From positions 25,477-89,476 of the forward strand of contig JAAOMT010000531.1 of the NCBI GenBank assembly GCA_016748015.1: DNA of 64,000 nucleotides, in the 5' to 3' direction. This document shows, one piece after another, positions 31,855-43,574 of the stretch; within the stretch, counting starts at the first letter, position 1, and each line of letters begins with the position of its first letter. The notes beneath the pieces are model-generated. The model was not told the DNA's origin. It saw only the letters and a program-made list of their open reading frames with translations, and made no database searches. The translations under genes and the position numbers were made by a program. The DNA is from Geosiphon pyriformis (taxonomy: Eukaryota; Glomeromycota; Glomeromycetes; Archaeosporales; Geosiphonaceae).

Positions 31855-32631
31855 GAAAGAGGTGTTGTCTTCTCCAACATTTGCTGGTGCCCATCTAATA
31901 ATTCTTTGCTGAGCATTGGCATTGGTTTCTTGTGAGAACCAAGTAGCAAAAGAGCCTTGAAGGTAGCCAACAACAATTTGGAACTTGTATTCATTATCAT
32001 ATTGGTTGGCTGTGGCCACTCTTTCAAAGTTGTCCAACCATTCAATTGGATTTTGTGCATCACCTCTAAACAAGGGTAATGAAGTGTTGTTTCTTCTTTT
32101 CAAAGTGGTTTGTGTGCCTTAGAGGGCAATTAAAATGTTCTGTTGTATAGAATCATTGGCCATTGGTTCAGGAGTTACTGTTTAAGTAGAATGATCTAAT
32201 TCACTTAAGAAAAAATCAAAAACAGAAGCAGTTTGATAGCTTTTTTTTTCTGTTTCAAAGGGGGTTTTAGATAGCTGATGGGCAGCAATCCAAATGTAAA
32301 TTTGGTGATTCAGGTATTTAGAATTAATAGGCTGTTGTTCAAAAGTTGTAGAGTATAAAAGTTTGTTGATGCTGTTGTTTCTTTCTTCAAAGTTGTCTTC
32401 AAAATAAGCTTGGTCAAAGTAATAAGTTGTATAGGCTGTGTAGGTTTCAGCTGAATGCTCATTCAGGAACCAGTTCCAAAAATCTTGGAATTGTCTACTG
32501 GATTGTTTTTCAATGAGGAAGCAAATCAAGCAGAAGGACAAAGAATTAAGTTTAATAAAGTCTAGATCATTTTTGTTGTGTGCTTTAAAGTGTTCTTCTG
32601 ATTGTTGTAGCAGGTATGAATAATCACCCAT
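31855..32631 (-). pseudogene. GypA A5 gag, N-terminal part
   Basis: ATG complement at 32629-32631 (MGDYSYLLQQSEEHF). 149 codons are open to 32182, then a TAA, then LFRGDAQNPIEWLDNFERVATANQYDNEY (written here in part; 32103 to about 31990) up to the copy F insertion. This is the best-preserved GypA gag N-terminus and supports the start used in A3. Confidence 0.82.
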
Positions 32632-32661
32632 GCAATAAAAAACAAAGTGAATTTTGACAAT

Positions 32662-32677
32662 CTCACAGGAAGCACTA
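32662..32677 (-). promoter_or_regulatory. Primer binding site of GypA A5
   Basis: Reverse complement TAGTGCTTCCTGTGAG, the A3 site with TGG changed to TAG, 6 nt inside the LTR end. Confidence 0.65.
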
Positions 32678-32683
32678 TTTTTA

Positions 32684-33402
32684 TATTATGGATTGGAGTA
32701 ACAAGCTAATAAATAGCAAGGGAGAATAGGATTGTAGGATAATGAAAATAATCAAAGAAAATTCAACTTCAAAGAACAAATTAAATAAGTATGGATTCAA
32801 TGTGTGAGATCAGTCTTATAAAATATCTCAGTCACTATACTTTTCATGGATAACTGGGAAATTTGAAGGTAGAGGAATAGTTTATACTGTTAACAAATAA
32901 TCACACCTGGTATAATTCTATGTCTCATGTTAGCACTCTTATAATTTAATATCAGGTATCAAATGTATTCTTCAGTCATGTTTTATTCAATAATTTTTAA
33001 ATGCTGCAATTACATGTTTCAGGAAAAAAGTAGGTAAAGACCAATAAATATCTTTTATCCCAAGATGTTTGGATATTTGAAGGTAGGGAAAGGGAAAGGG
33101 AAATTAGTGATAAGAGAATGATTGAGATGAAAGTTGTTATTTTATTTATTTAATTTCTTTGATTTCTACATGCTTTTCTATAGCTAAGAGATTTATTGCT
33201 TATAAAGCTATCAAAAGTGGTCAATAATCAAATCAACAACTAGATCAATAATCAGGTCAATGATTAGATCAATGATTAGGTCAATAGTCAGGTCAATGGT
33301 CAGTTCATTGATTACTTTCTAAAAATAGAATGGCTAATTTATGTGACATTAGTGGCTAATACATGTGATAATTAATAAGAAATATAAGTTTCAACCATAA
33401 CA
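32684..33402 (-). repeat. 5' LTR of GypA A5
   Basis: 719 bp on the minus strand, from TGTTATGGTTGAAAC (33402) to CCAATCCATAATA (32684). The U3 minisatellite occupies about 33222-33314, with degraded TATA sequence next to it. Confidence 0.9.
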
Positions 33403-33421
33403 CTAGTGAAAGATCTAAGCC

Positions 33422-35853
33422 AAAACTCTTTCTCTCCTAAATTTCATGACCATGAATAGAGCTAAAAGTAAAAAAGTTGCAAACATTACTTTTTCTATAG
33501 TAACTAATAAAGTTTTAACACGAGAGGGTTTCTCTGTTATTGAAGCAGCTAAACAAAACGTTCTGGCAACATTTCCTTTAAAAAATAATAGTAATAAGCT
33601 GCCTTTAACAGCTTCTGGTTCATTTTCTTCTCTTTTGGCTGGAAGTTCTTCTTTAGTCAAAGTCCTTTCAAAAAAGCACACTCGGGTTAGTCCTAGTGTT
33701 GTCTCTACCATTTCAAAAAGCCCAAAAATTTTTAATAACAGACCAGTTAACAAGTTGGTCTTTCCTGCTCTTACCACTCTCACTACTACTTCTACTACTA
33801 CTGCTTCACAAATGGCTGCAAAAGCAAAAAATCCCAAAAAACAGCAGCAGGCAGTCACAACTGCTATGGTTACACCGAACCCCTTTGTAGTTCCAGATGA
33901 GATTTTCAGTAAGATCTCCACAGTAGCAGCCAGCCCTATTCCTGATATGGATGGCAACAGCAGCAACACATCTCCCAAGTTGGGCCAAGATCAACCACTG
34001 GCTGTGTTGTCTGATGTGGTACTCTCTGGCAGATCATCGCCAATCCCAGTAGTAAAACAGTCCATCAATCCAGATGATCTCAAAGATTGGGCTGATCAGA
34101 TAGAAATGGAATCAACTGTTCCCTCCCCAGTTTTTGGTGCATCTAATGCTGGTGCTTAGGAGAATGTAAATAGACATCAAAGATTCTCTGGTTGGGTGGC
34201 CTCCAATCTTGTACCTGATGCTATGTTTAAGATTAAGATGACTTTGCTCAGTTTCTTGTTTCAGTTGCTGCCTGGTTGTATTGGGCTTAAATCTGTTTCA
34301 TGAGATGCTGTTAAGTTGTTCTGTGTAGAATTTGCATCTCAGGAGTGTCTAAATGGTGCTACCAAAGTGGCCATTAGTGATGAGATTTTTTTGACCACTC
34401 TTAAGATTGCATGGTCTTTAGGAGTGGCCTCTGTTTTTTTCTCTTCTTTGTCAGTTGCACTGTGCAATATACCCTTAGGTGCCTCTTTTGATGACATCAA
34501 ATCTGCTCTTGGCATTTTTGGTGTTGTTACTTCTGTTAAGTTGAAGCCTGCTGGCTTATGGCAATATGCTGTGGTTAGCTTTAAAAACATTTTTTCTGCT
34601 GCTGCTGCTCTCTCTAACTGGTCTGTGTTGGTCAGAAAAGATAGTGTTAGGATTCTTTCCATTGCCAACCAAAAGAAGGTTATCTCCTCAAGAGATGCTT
34701 TCAAAGCTAAGCTGGTTAATCTTTTATTTGGCTGCACTGCATTTGAGATAAGTGATCTAGTCTTCCAAGTTGGTGGCTGTATGTGTTTCATTCTCCGCTC
34801 TCCTGATTCCTATTGACATCAATGCTTTGCAATAGTAACCTTTGGCTCCTTGGAATCTTTGAATGCTGCTGTTTTAAAAACCAGTATCTTATTGACTGCT
34901 GCATTTGGTGGGAAACTCCTGGATGTTGTCACTGCTATAGATGTCAAAGTTTAGATCATTTGGCTGTGGACTGCAAGGTGTTGCCACCTCCCCCTCCCAA
35001 ACTCTCTTCTAATTCTGCTGGTGGTCCCATTATTTTTAAGTCATTCCTCATTGGAGCTAAATCCTATGCCAAAGCTACCACTTCTGTGGTTCCTCCTGTT
35101 GCTACTACTGCTGATACGAGTCTGGCTTCTAGTACCTCCTCCAGAGTTGTGGTGCCGCTGTTGCCAGTTGCCTCCTCTGGTTCAGATGTTGCTGTTAATG
35201 CTAAGTTGGCTTCTCTGGAAATCCAACTTAGTGAACTATTTTTGTTGATCAAATCTATAATTGAGCCTGTGAGTTCTTTGGTTGCATTGGTTACTATGTT
35301 ACTGTCTATTCCACCAGTTATGACAGAGGCAATGAAGAAAAGTGTGATTGGATTGGGAAATCAAATTAAAGCTGTACATGCTGTGGCTTCCGTGTTGCAA
35401 AAGGAAGTGGGGGCCCTCAAGTTGAAGAGTGGAAACGTGCATTATAACATATTTGATGATGAAGACATGAATGATGATGATAATGATGATGATGATGATG
35501 GTGATGCTAAAAATTTTTCGGTTTATGATGATACATTTGATGCGATGATGGAGTTATGGAAGGTTCAATCCTCTAATATCAAGTCCGATTCAGATTAGAC
35601 TGCTAAATGGATGAGCAGTCTTGTTAAGAGTAGTCATGAACTTGTATGCATTATGGGTAAGATGTATGAATTAGATATGTTTAATACATTAGGTAGCAAA
35701 TGTAGTACTAGCATGTAGTTAGGGCTTTCCACTTGTGGTTAGCCACATCTTGTAATATGTATTATTGGGTGAGCTGGCTTTATGAAACTGCCACACTACT
35801 ATGAAATAACTAATAAATGACCAGCGTGGCTACATGTTAACAAAAAAAAAAAA
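33422..35853 (+). mobile_element. ORF1-only element copy G, full length (subfamily alpha)
   Basis: 5' end AAAACTCTTTCTCTCC at 33422, 3' end GCGTGGCTACATGTTAAC plus A11. The 17-bp sequence TCAACCATAACACTAGT occurs on both sides (33391-33407 and 35854-35870) and spans the GypA LTR/LINE boundary, so G inserted there. Fourteen extra bases (33408-33421) separate the left duplication from the element's 5' end. Confidence 0.9.
33446..35718 (+). pseudogene. Copy G ORF1-like protein (broken)
   Basis: From ATG 33446 (MTMNRAKSKKVANITF). The 237 codons to TAG 34157-34159 are open; TGA occurs near 34300; the frame is open again over the RRM-like units to TGA at 34814-34816 (SPDSY stop). A 1-nt loss near 34890 shifts the frame; the knuckle CYRCQSLDHLAVDC and C-terminus continue in the other frame, with a TAG for Gln at 35596-35598 and the end at TAG 35716-35718. 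Confidence 0.83.
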
Positions 35854-35870
35854 TCAACCATAACACTAGT

Positions 35871-36465
35871 AAACAAAAAAGCCTAAGGGTGGACTAGAAC
35901 AAAAATCCTTGAGCCTAATCTGTAAAAAAGTTGGAAACACAGCTTTGAGCTGATTGAGAATATTCCAGACCATGCTTTTGACAGTGTAATGACTGAAATA
36001 ACAAATGAGGAATTTAAACACATATTGAGTCATACACCTTATAACAAAGCTCTTAGTCTATCAGGCATTCAAGTTAAACTCTGGAGGAAGACTGGGCCTA
36101 ATACCAAGTCTAAACTGAGAACATAATGCTTACATTAAAGCAGCAAACATGCCTAAGGAGTGGAGAGTAGCACAAGTTATACTGATTCCAAAGCCAAAAA
36201 AATGGGATGGCAATATTGACATCACCAGGCTGATCACACTTATTGAAAGCACTAGAAAAATCTTAACAAAAATTCTAATTGCAAGAATATTAAAAACATG
36301 TAAACTCTACAATGTCCTAAAAAGTTACAATATCTTAGTGTTAAAAAATACCTCCACAGCAGTGCCAATTTATGTGATTAATATTGTTGCTAAGCATACA
36401 AGAGAATTTGGTAATGAGGCCTAGTTTACATTTCAGAACATGAAAAAGGCATATGATTTATCACA
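35871..36465 (+). pseudogene. LINE copy L2, ORF2 fragment up to RT motif A
   Basis: Follows the GypA/G insertions: linker sequence, then RT N-terminal motifs spread over several frames (NIPEEWRVAQVILIPKP-like, TLIESTRKILTKIL, FTFQNMKKAYD) with many stops. It stops at the RT motif A Asp region and meets the 5' region of LINE L3. Confidence 0.8.
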
Positions 36466-36477
36466 CAAAGAAGTACA

Positions 36478-38688
36478 AGTGTAGAGATTATTGATAGCAA
36501 ATACCAAGTAGAGGGAAGCATAACTTCCACTACTGAAAAAGAAGACATTAGCACTAATCTACAAAATTCATCAACTGTGGAGACTGCAAGACCTAGTACA
36601 CCTCTATTTAGATTTGAAACTACCAATAGACTAATTGGAAGTGTAAACACAAGTAGTGGAGATGATATGCCCTTTAGAATAGCCAACACATTAAAAAAAA
36701 CAGCTTTATATAAGAAAGTGGCAGACTTTTCTCCAATAACAGCTAACAGATTAGAGAAAAAAGCCAACAAGAAATACAGACATATTGGAAGAATAAGTGT
36801 AAAAGAGCTAACTGAGAAATTCAACCAAATAACTGAAGAAAATTCACCCGAAACCACATCTGTCCAAATCAATAACTTTGTCTTGCAACCAATGTTTAAC
36901 AAATGTGAAAATAGCAACAAATTTCAAATGGAAGCTTGGACCAGTGAAAAGGGAGCCTCAAAGTCCCTGAAAAAAATAGATAAACCATCCAAAGTGCCTA
37001 AAAAAAACAGAAAAAGAGCTGCACAAATAGAAGCAGCTCTGAGAAAGTGCAATCCTGATATTTTGGACAGGATCAACAGAGGAAATTCTGTAATAGAGAA
37101 TGAAAAGCAGATGAATAATCCATTTAACACAAACAGAAATAAGCCTAATATAGATGATGTCACAGAAGACATAAAAGATTCTGAATTAAGCCTATCAAGC
37201 AGAATGGCTAGTCCAAGTTCAGGACAATAGAGTAGTAAATTACTTGGCAAAAAACCCATGCTTATGAAAACAAATCAGGAGGATGAATGAAGAATGGTGG
37301 TCTATGGTACCAAAAGGCATGTACTTTTTGTGCAGGCATTAGATATATCTGAAAAGATCATGGAAAAGAAAGTGGAATGGATTTATGATCTCTTGGAAAA
37401 TATAAGGTACCTTTTGGGAGCTGTAATAGCTAGAAACCAAGAAATTAGAGTTGATTTTTTCCAAGTGGCTGGAAGAGACCAAGCCAGAGAAATCCTGGCA
37501 AATAATAAAATTGAATCATTTTTGATGGCTACTGATGGTGTCAACAACCAAATGGCTGGTCAAAGAAAAGTCTTGGTAAGAGACATCCCTTTGGTCATCT
37601 CTGACAAAGAAGTGGGAGCTGCCATAAAAGAATTTGGTGAGGTCAAAAAAATCCAAATCAGAGTGGCCAGCAAATGACAATTAGCAGTGGTTAAGTATAA
37701 CAACCAAGAAGAAGCTACCAGAGCTGTAAATCAATGGTCGACTATGGTCAGAAAAAATGCAGTCAGAATTTACCCAATAATTGAAACTCAGAAGATTATT
37801 AAGCAGAGAAAAACCTGGGAAGCTAAATTGGTGGACCTACCACAAAACTGTACTGCTTACTATTTGAGCACCACTCTGGATCAAATCAAAGCCCAATTCT
37901 GCTTTATTCTAAGAACTAGTAAAAATTATACAAAGATGGGCTGTGCTTACATAAGATTTGACAGTGAAGCTAACCACAACAATGCCACTAAAAAGCCCTT
38001 GGTAATTGGTAATATACTGGTCTACTGGGTGCCTACTAATGCTAAAAAGTGCCACTTTTGTTACCAGATAGGGCACTTGGTTTCAAAATGTCCAACTTTG
38101 CATAAGAAAAAAGAAGGAGATACCAAGAAAGTTATCAACAACATCAGGTTGGCAAAACTGTATATTAAGAAAAATGTTCCAGAGGAAAACATCAAGGCCT
38201 TTGGTAGAAGATCATATGCTGATATGGCTGTACTTAGACTGTCTTATAACTGGAACAACACCAATCCAAAAACCTAGTTCACAAGTAAACAATAGAAAAG
38301 AACAAGGAAAAAAAGGGGTCAACCAATCATGGAAGGCTGAAATTAATGAATTGAGAAAGCAGGTTAATAAAATGGCAAAACTGCTGAATGCAGTGGCTGC
38401 CAAATTTGGAGTAACAATAGAGAAAGAAAAAGAAGCAATAGTTGCTCAACAGCCAAGTAACACCTTAGAAAAAAAAAAAAGATAGAAAATAGATTATCAA
38501 GCCAAAGTACTACATTCAAATCTACCTCAATAGGGAAAGAAGAGATATACAACTCAGAATTGGAAATCAAAAGAATTAAAAAAATATTGGAGCCCATTCT
38601 GGAGTTATTGAAGCAAGTAAAAAAACAGGGTAGCTGGGGCAGTTCTACTGTTGGAGAATCTAAATTTATGGAAACAGATAATGTGTAG
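36478..38688 (+). pseudogene. LINE L3 ORF1 (broken)
   Basis: One frame from about 36478 (IIDSKYQVEGSITSTTE) with METARPSTPLFRFET at 36577, TAG near 37230, TGA near 37290 and TGA 37675-37677. RRM-like units: VLVRDIPLVISDKEVGAA, WSTMVRKNAVRIYPI, AKLVDLPQNCTAYYL. An intact zinc knuckle CHFCYQIGHLVSKC (38051-38092). An 11-nt deletion near 38270 shifts the frame before the Lys-rich C-terminus (KQVNKMAKLLNAVAAKF). It ends METDNV then TAG 38686-38688. The order matches the ORF1-only protein. Confidence 0.83.
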
Positions 38689-40082
38689 CACATCTAATTC
38701 CAACATAGAACAGAACTACTCCAATAACAACACTTGAAAAATTGGTACTGTTAATGTTAAAGGGCTTAATAACCCTGATAAAGCTGAAGAGGTGCTACAT
38801 TGAGTTATTGAAGAACAATTTGACTTTGTGATTGTTACAGAAACTAAAATAACTCCAATAAAAAAAAAAGGTGTATTTTTTGGTTCTGATGAATATCATG
38901 CCTTTTGAGAGTTAAGTGCAGAGAAACAAATAGGAACTGGTGTCAGTATACTAGTCAAAAAAAGTTGAATACACCATGTAAAAACAATCAAGGAATATTA
39001 TGGAAGGCTGTTACATTTGGGATTAAAATTTAGAGAAAGAATTAGTGTACACATAGTAGAACTGTACATGCCTGCTTCCAAATCACTTACTGAAAAAGCA
39101 GTAGCTAAAGAAATCAGGAAACTTTTGGAAAACATTGTGCAAAACAAAGAGATAATTATAGTTGTAGGTGATTTGAATAAAGATCTGTCATCCAAATCAC
39201 TTGAGAAAACATATACTACAAAAAAGACTAAAGCTTGTCCAACCACTGCAACATTACAACATATGAATTTATTGGATACACATGAGGTGTATGCAACAAA
39301 CAATCCAGAAATGACATGGGCATTAAATGGTATACAAAGAAGATTAGACTATGTGTTTACTGATGCAGTTACAGCCTCATTAGTCACAAACATTGGAGTG
39401 ATTGATGTAAATGAATTTTTTAGCACAAATTACAAAGCAGTAGTAACAATTATCCGATCTAACAGAATCTTGGCAAACAGTAAAAAATCTAGATCTGGGA
39501 GAAAGAAGAGTAGCACAACTATAATTAATGTTAAAAAAGCATCTAAATTACAATAGGAAATCTATGCAAAAAAAACTGATCGATTAACAGATGAAGCACA
39601 AAAAAAATCAGTAGATTACAGCAATGATGATCTAAACCTAATGTGGCTTACAATCAAGGAGACTGTACTACAAGCTGCTAATTGTCTACCAAAAAAGAAA
39701 GTGGAAGCCCAATCTATACACACAAAGAAAGAATGCATGGATTACAAACTTGTTAAGATTGTTGCTGATATAATCAAACAAATAAGAGTAAACAATGCAG
39801 ATATACATGATAACAATGTTATGCAGTTGTTGGCCAAATGGAAACAGCTGAAACCTAAGACAGTTAATACATATTTGATGACTCTCCCAAAGGATAAGCT
39901 AATTATAGAATTACTCAATATTAAGAAAGAATACAGATCAACACTGTGAGCTAAGATCAGACTACAATAGCAGAGACAGATAGTGGACAATATTATTAAG
40001 AAAGAACAAAACTTTGATCTAAACAAAAAAGCTATAATCAAAAGCATTCTGGACAAAAAAAGACAAAGAATTGTACTAGACC
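38678..40082 (+). pseudogene. LINE L3 ORF2, AP endonuclease domain (truncated, broken)
   Basis: The start codon equivalent to L1's ATG is ATA here (38678-38680). APE motifs: IGTVNVKGLNN, FVIVTETKIT, VELYMPASK, IIVVGDLNKDL (catalytic Asp/Asn kept), LDYVFTDAVT, FFSTNYKAVV (His/Asp site altered). Stops include TGA near 38803 and 38907 and TAG 39554-39556. The linker region KECMDYKLVKIVADIIKQIR follows to the truncation. Confidence 0.85.
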
Positions 40083-42515
40083 TTTTTTTTTTTTTTTATG
40101 TTAATGTGTAGCCACGCTGATCGTTTATTAGTTTTGTTCAACAATAAAGTTGGCACTTTTATAAAGCCAGCTCACCCAATAATACAAAGTTTACAAGATG
40201 CAGCTAACCACTTAGTAGAAAGCCCTAACTACACGCTAATACTATTTTTGCTACTTAATGTATCAAACATTTCTAATTCATACATCTTACCCATAATGCT
40301 AATAAGCTTATAACTATTCTTAACCATACTATTCATCCACTTAGCAGTCTGATCAGGACTGGATTTGATACTGGAAGGCTGATCTTCTCATAGGTGCATT
40401 ATAACATCAAAGGTATTATCATAAACTGAAAAATCTTTATCATCATCATTATCATTATTAACCATGTCATCAACATCTGATCCATCTTCCAAGCCAGCCT
40501 GTTCACATCTTTTCTTAAGATGAGTAATGCTTCTCTGTATCACAGAAACAACAGCAGCCAAGCCTTTATTTTGCTTAACCAAACCATTCACACATTTCTT
40601 AACCAACACATCCACAGCAGTTGGAGTAAACAGCAGTTTAATAACCAATGTAACAAGAGCACCAACAGGTTTAACTAAAGATTTTATTAACACAAAGAGT
40701 TCACTAAGATGGGATTCCAAAAAAGCCAATCTAGATTTAACAGCAGAATTGGGAACAGAAGGTATAGCAGACACCATGGATGGTGTAGTTTTGGGAGGAC
40801 CACAGAGGTCTAAGTTTATATTAGCAGTAGCAGCACCAAGAGGAACCACAAAAGCAGCAGCTTTGACATAAAATTTAGATTCAGCAAATGAAGGTTTGAA
40901 AATTTTGGGTCACCAGAAGTGTTGGAGGAGAGTTTGGGTATAAGAGAAGGCAACTTCTTACAGTCCATGACCAAATGATCCAAGTCTTGACATCTGTAAC
41001 AGCAGTAACACCCAGAAGTTTCCCATCAGATGCAACAACCATGCAAGGTACCAGTTTTTAACACAGCAACATTCAGAAATTCCAAAGAATTAAAAGTAAC
41101 CACAGCAAAGCATTGATGTCAATAAGATTCAGAGGAGTGAGGAATGAAACATGTATGGCCACCAACTTGGGAGACCAAATCACTTATCTCTCAAAGGCAG
41201 TACAGCCAAACAGAAGATTGACCAACTTAGCTTTGAATGCATTTCTTAAGGAGATAATCTTCTTTTGGTTGGCAATGGGAAGGATCTTAACACTATTTTT
41301 TCTGACCAATACAGACCAGTTAGAAAGAGCAGCAGCAGCAGAAGAAATGTCCTTAAAGTTAACCACAGTGTATTGCCATAAGCCAGCAGGCTTCAACTTA
41401 ACAGAAGTGACAACACCAAAAATGCCAAGAGCAGATTTGATGTCATCAGAAGAGATACCCAAAAGTACGTCATGCAGTACAACTGACAAAGAAGGAGAAA
41501 AAACAGAAGCCACTCCTGAAGACTGTGCAATCTTAAGAGTGGTCAAAAAATCTCATCACCAATAGCCACTTTGGTAGCACTATTTAGACACTCCTGAAAT
41601 GCAAATTCCACACAAAACAACTTGATAGCATCTCGTAAAACAGATTTAAGCCCAATACAACCAGGCAGCAACTGAAACAAAGAACTAATCAAAGCCATCT
41701 TGATCTTAAACATAGTATCAGGTACAAGATTGGAGGCCACCCAACCAGAGAATTTTTGACATCCATTCACATTCTCCCAAGTACTAGCATTAGTTGTACC
41801 AGAAACTGGAAAGAGGACAGTTGTTTCCATTTTCATCTGATCAGCCCAATCTTTGAAATCATCTGGATTGATGGACTGTTTTGCTACTGGAATTGGCGAT
41901 GATCTACCAGAGAGTACCATATCAGGCAACACAGCCAATGGTTGATCTTGGCTCATTTTGGAAGATGTGCCACTGCTGTTGCCATTCATATCAGGAATAG
42001 GGCTGGCTGCTGCTGTGGAGATCTTACCGAAGATCTCATCTGGAACCACAAAAGGGTTTGGTGTGACCATAGCAGTTGTGACTGCTTGCTGCTGTTTTTT
42101 GGGATTTTTCGCTTTTGCAGCCATTTGTGAAGCAGTAGTAGTAAAAGTAATAGTGGGAGTGATAAGAGCAGGAAAGACCAATTTGTTGACTGGTCTGTTA
42201 TTAAAAATCTTTGGGCTCTTTGAAGTGGTAGAGACAACACTGGAACTAACTCAAGTGTGTTTTTTTGAAGAAACTTTGACTAAAGAAGAACTTCCAGCCA
42301 AAGGAGAAGAAAATAAACCAGAAGCTGCTAAAGGCAGCTTATCACTAATATTTTTTAAGGGAAATGTTGCCAGAACATTTTGTCTAGCTGTTTTAATAAC
42401 AAAAAAACCCTTTCGTGTTGAAACTTCATTAGTTACTATAGAAAAAGTAATGTTTGCAACTTTTTTACTTTTAATTCTATACATAGTCATGAATTTTTAG
42501 GAGAAAAAGAGTTTT
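40083..42515 (-). mobile_element. ORF1-only element copy H, full length, minus strand (subfamily beta)
   Basis: Poly(A) appears as T15 at 40083-40097, followed by the complement of the common tail; the 5' end AAAACTCTTTTTCTCC is at 42515. The left flank is LINE L3 (ACTAGACC) and the right flank LINE L4 (GTTGATGAAGATCTG), which are not copies of one target site, so no duplication is visible. Confidence 0.88.
40229..42490 (-). pseudogene. Copy H ORF1-like protein (broken)
   Basis: ATG complement at 42488-42490 (MTMYRIKSKKVANITF) to TAG 40229-40231. Open N-terminal frame 42181-41543 (VFPALITPTITF to GDEIF), a small deletion at about 41548, RRM-like units (LHDVLLGISSDDIKSALG, NWSVLVRKNSVKILPI), knuckle region near 41000 with stops, then an open frame 40849-40388 with the beta-type coiled coil (RLAFLESHLSELFVLIK) and acidic run. 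TGA 40388-40390 replaces Trp of MHLW. Confidence 0.82.
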
Positions 42516-42517
42516 AG

Positions 42518-43574
42518 TTGATGAAGATCTGGCATCTAAATCACTTGAAAAAACAATTACCACAAACAAAGAAAAAAAATGTTCCACTGCAACATTGCTG
42601 CAACAGATAAATCTAGTAAATATACATAAAATATATGCAGTAAATAATCCAGACAATACATGAGCATCAAATAGAGTACAAAAGAGATTGAATTATGTGT
42701 TTACTGATGTTATTACAGCCTTACTGGTCACAAATATTGGGGTGATTGATGTTAATAAATCATTTAGCACTGATTACAAAGCAGTAGTAACAATCATCCG
42801 ATCTGATAGAATTTTGGTAGACACTAAAAAATCTAAAACTGAGAGAAAGAAGTGTAGCACAACTATGATTGATGTTAAAAAGACATTTGGGGTCCAATGA
42901 GAGATCTATGCTAGAGAAACTGATTAACTAACAGATGAAGCACAAAGAAAATCAGTAAATAACAGCAATGATGATCTAAACCAGATGTGGCTTACAATTA
43001 AAGAAACTGTGTTACAAGCTGCTGAGTGCCTACCAAAAAGGAAAGTGGAAGCCTAATCTGCACACACAAAAAAAAATGCATGGATCACAAACTTGTTAAG
43101 ATTGTCACTAATATAATCAAACAAATAAGAGTAAACAATACAGATATGTATGATAACAATATTATGCAGCTATTGGTCAAATGGAAACAATTGAAACCTA
43201 AGACAGTTAATGCATATCTGATAACTCTTCCAAAAGATAAACTTATTGTTGAATTACTAAGCATCAAAAAAAAATACAGATCTACACTACATGCTAGAAT
43301 CAGATTACAACAACAAAGGCAAATAGTGAACAATATCATCAAAAGACAACAGAACTTTGAGCTAAACAAAAGAGCAATGATCAAAAGCATTCTAAACAGA
43401 AAAAGACAAAGGATAATACTGGACCATATTATAGAAGAAAGCAAATTTCATGATAATTCTGATGAAATCAAACAAAAAAGCTTAAGGGTAAACTAGAACA
43501 AGAATTCTTGAACCTGAACTATGAAAAAGTTGGGAACACAGGTTTAGACCAATTGAGAGTATCCCAGATAATGC
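42518..43574 (+). pseudogene. LINE L4 ORF2, endonuclease C-terminal part and linker
   Basis: Begins VDEDLASKSLEK (the GDLN region), then LNYVFTDVIT, KSFSTDYKAVVTII, TGA 42898-42900, LTIKETVLQAAECLPKRK, and KKKYRSTLHARIRLQQQRQIV. Stops and one frameshift near 43075. It breaks at PDNAF where L5 inserted. Confidence 0.83.

Larger units (their letters stand above)
26961..33402 (-). mobile_element. GypA copy A5, minus strand, internally deleted
   Basis: Right end: complete 5' LTR (32684-33402) and primer binding site. Then gag, the frameshift heptamer, protease, Cys-rich segment and the start of RT. At 27037 RT is joined directly to a 76-bp stub of the 3' LTR, so the rest of RT, RNase H, integrase and ORF3 are deleted. 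The stub abuts LINE L1. gag is interrupted by ORF1-only copy F. Confidence 0.88.
36466..40082 (+). mobile_element. LINE copy L3, ORF1 plus endonuclease half
   Basis: Plus-strand counterpart of L1: 5' region, ORF1, ORF2 endonuclease and linker, ending at ACTAGACC (40082). Copy H begins there on the opposite strand, tail first. L1 ends at the same nucleotide against copy B, also tail first. Confidence 0.86.
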
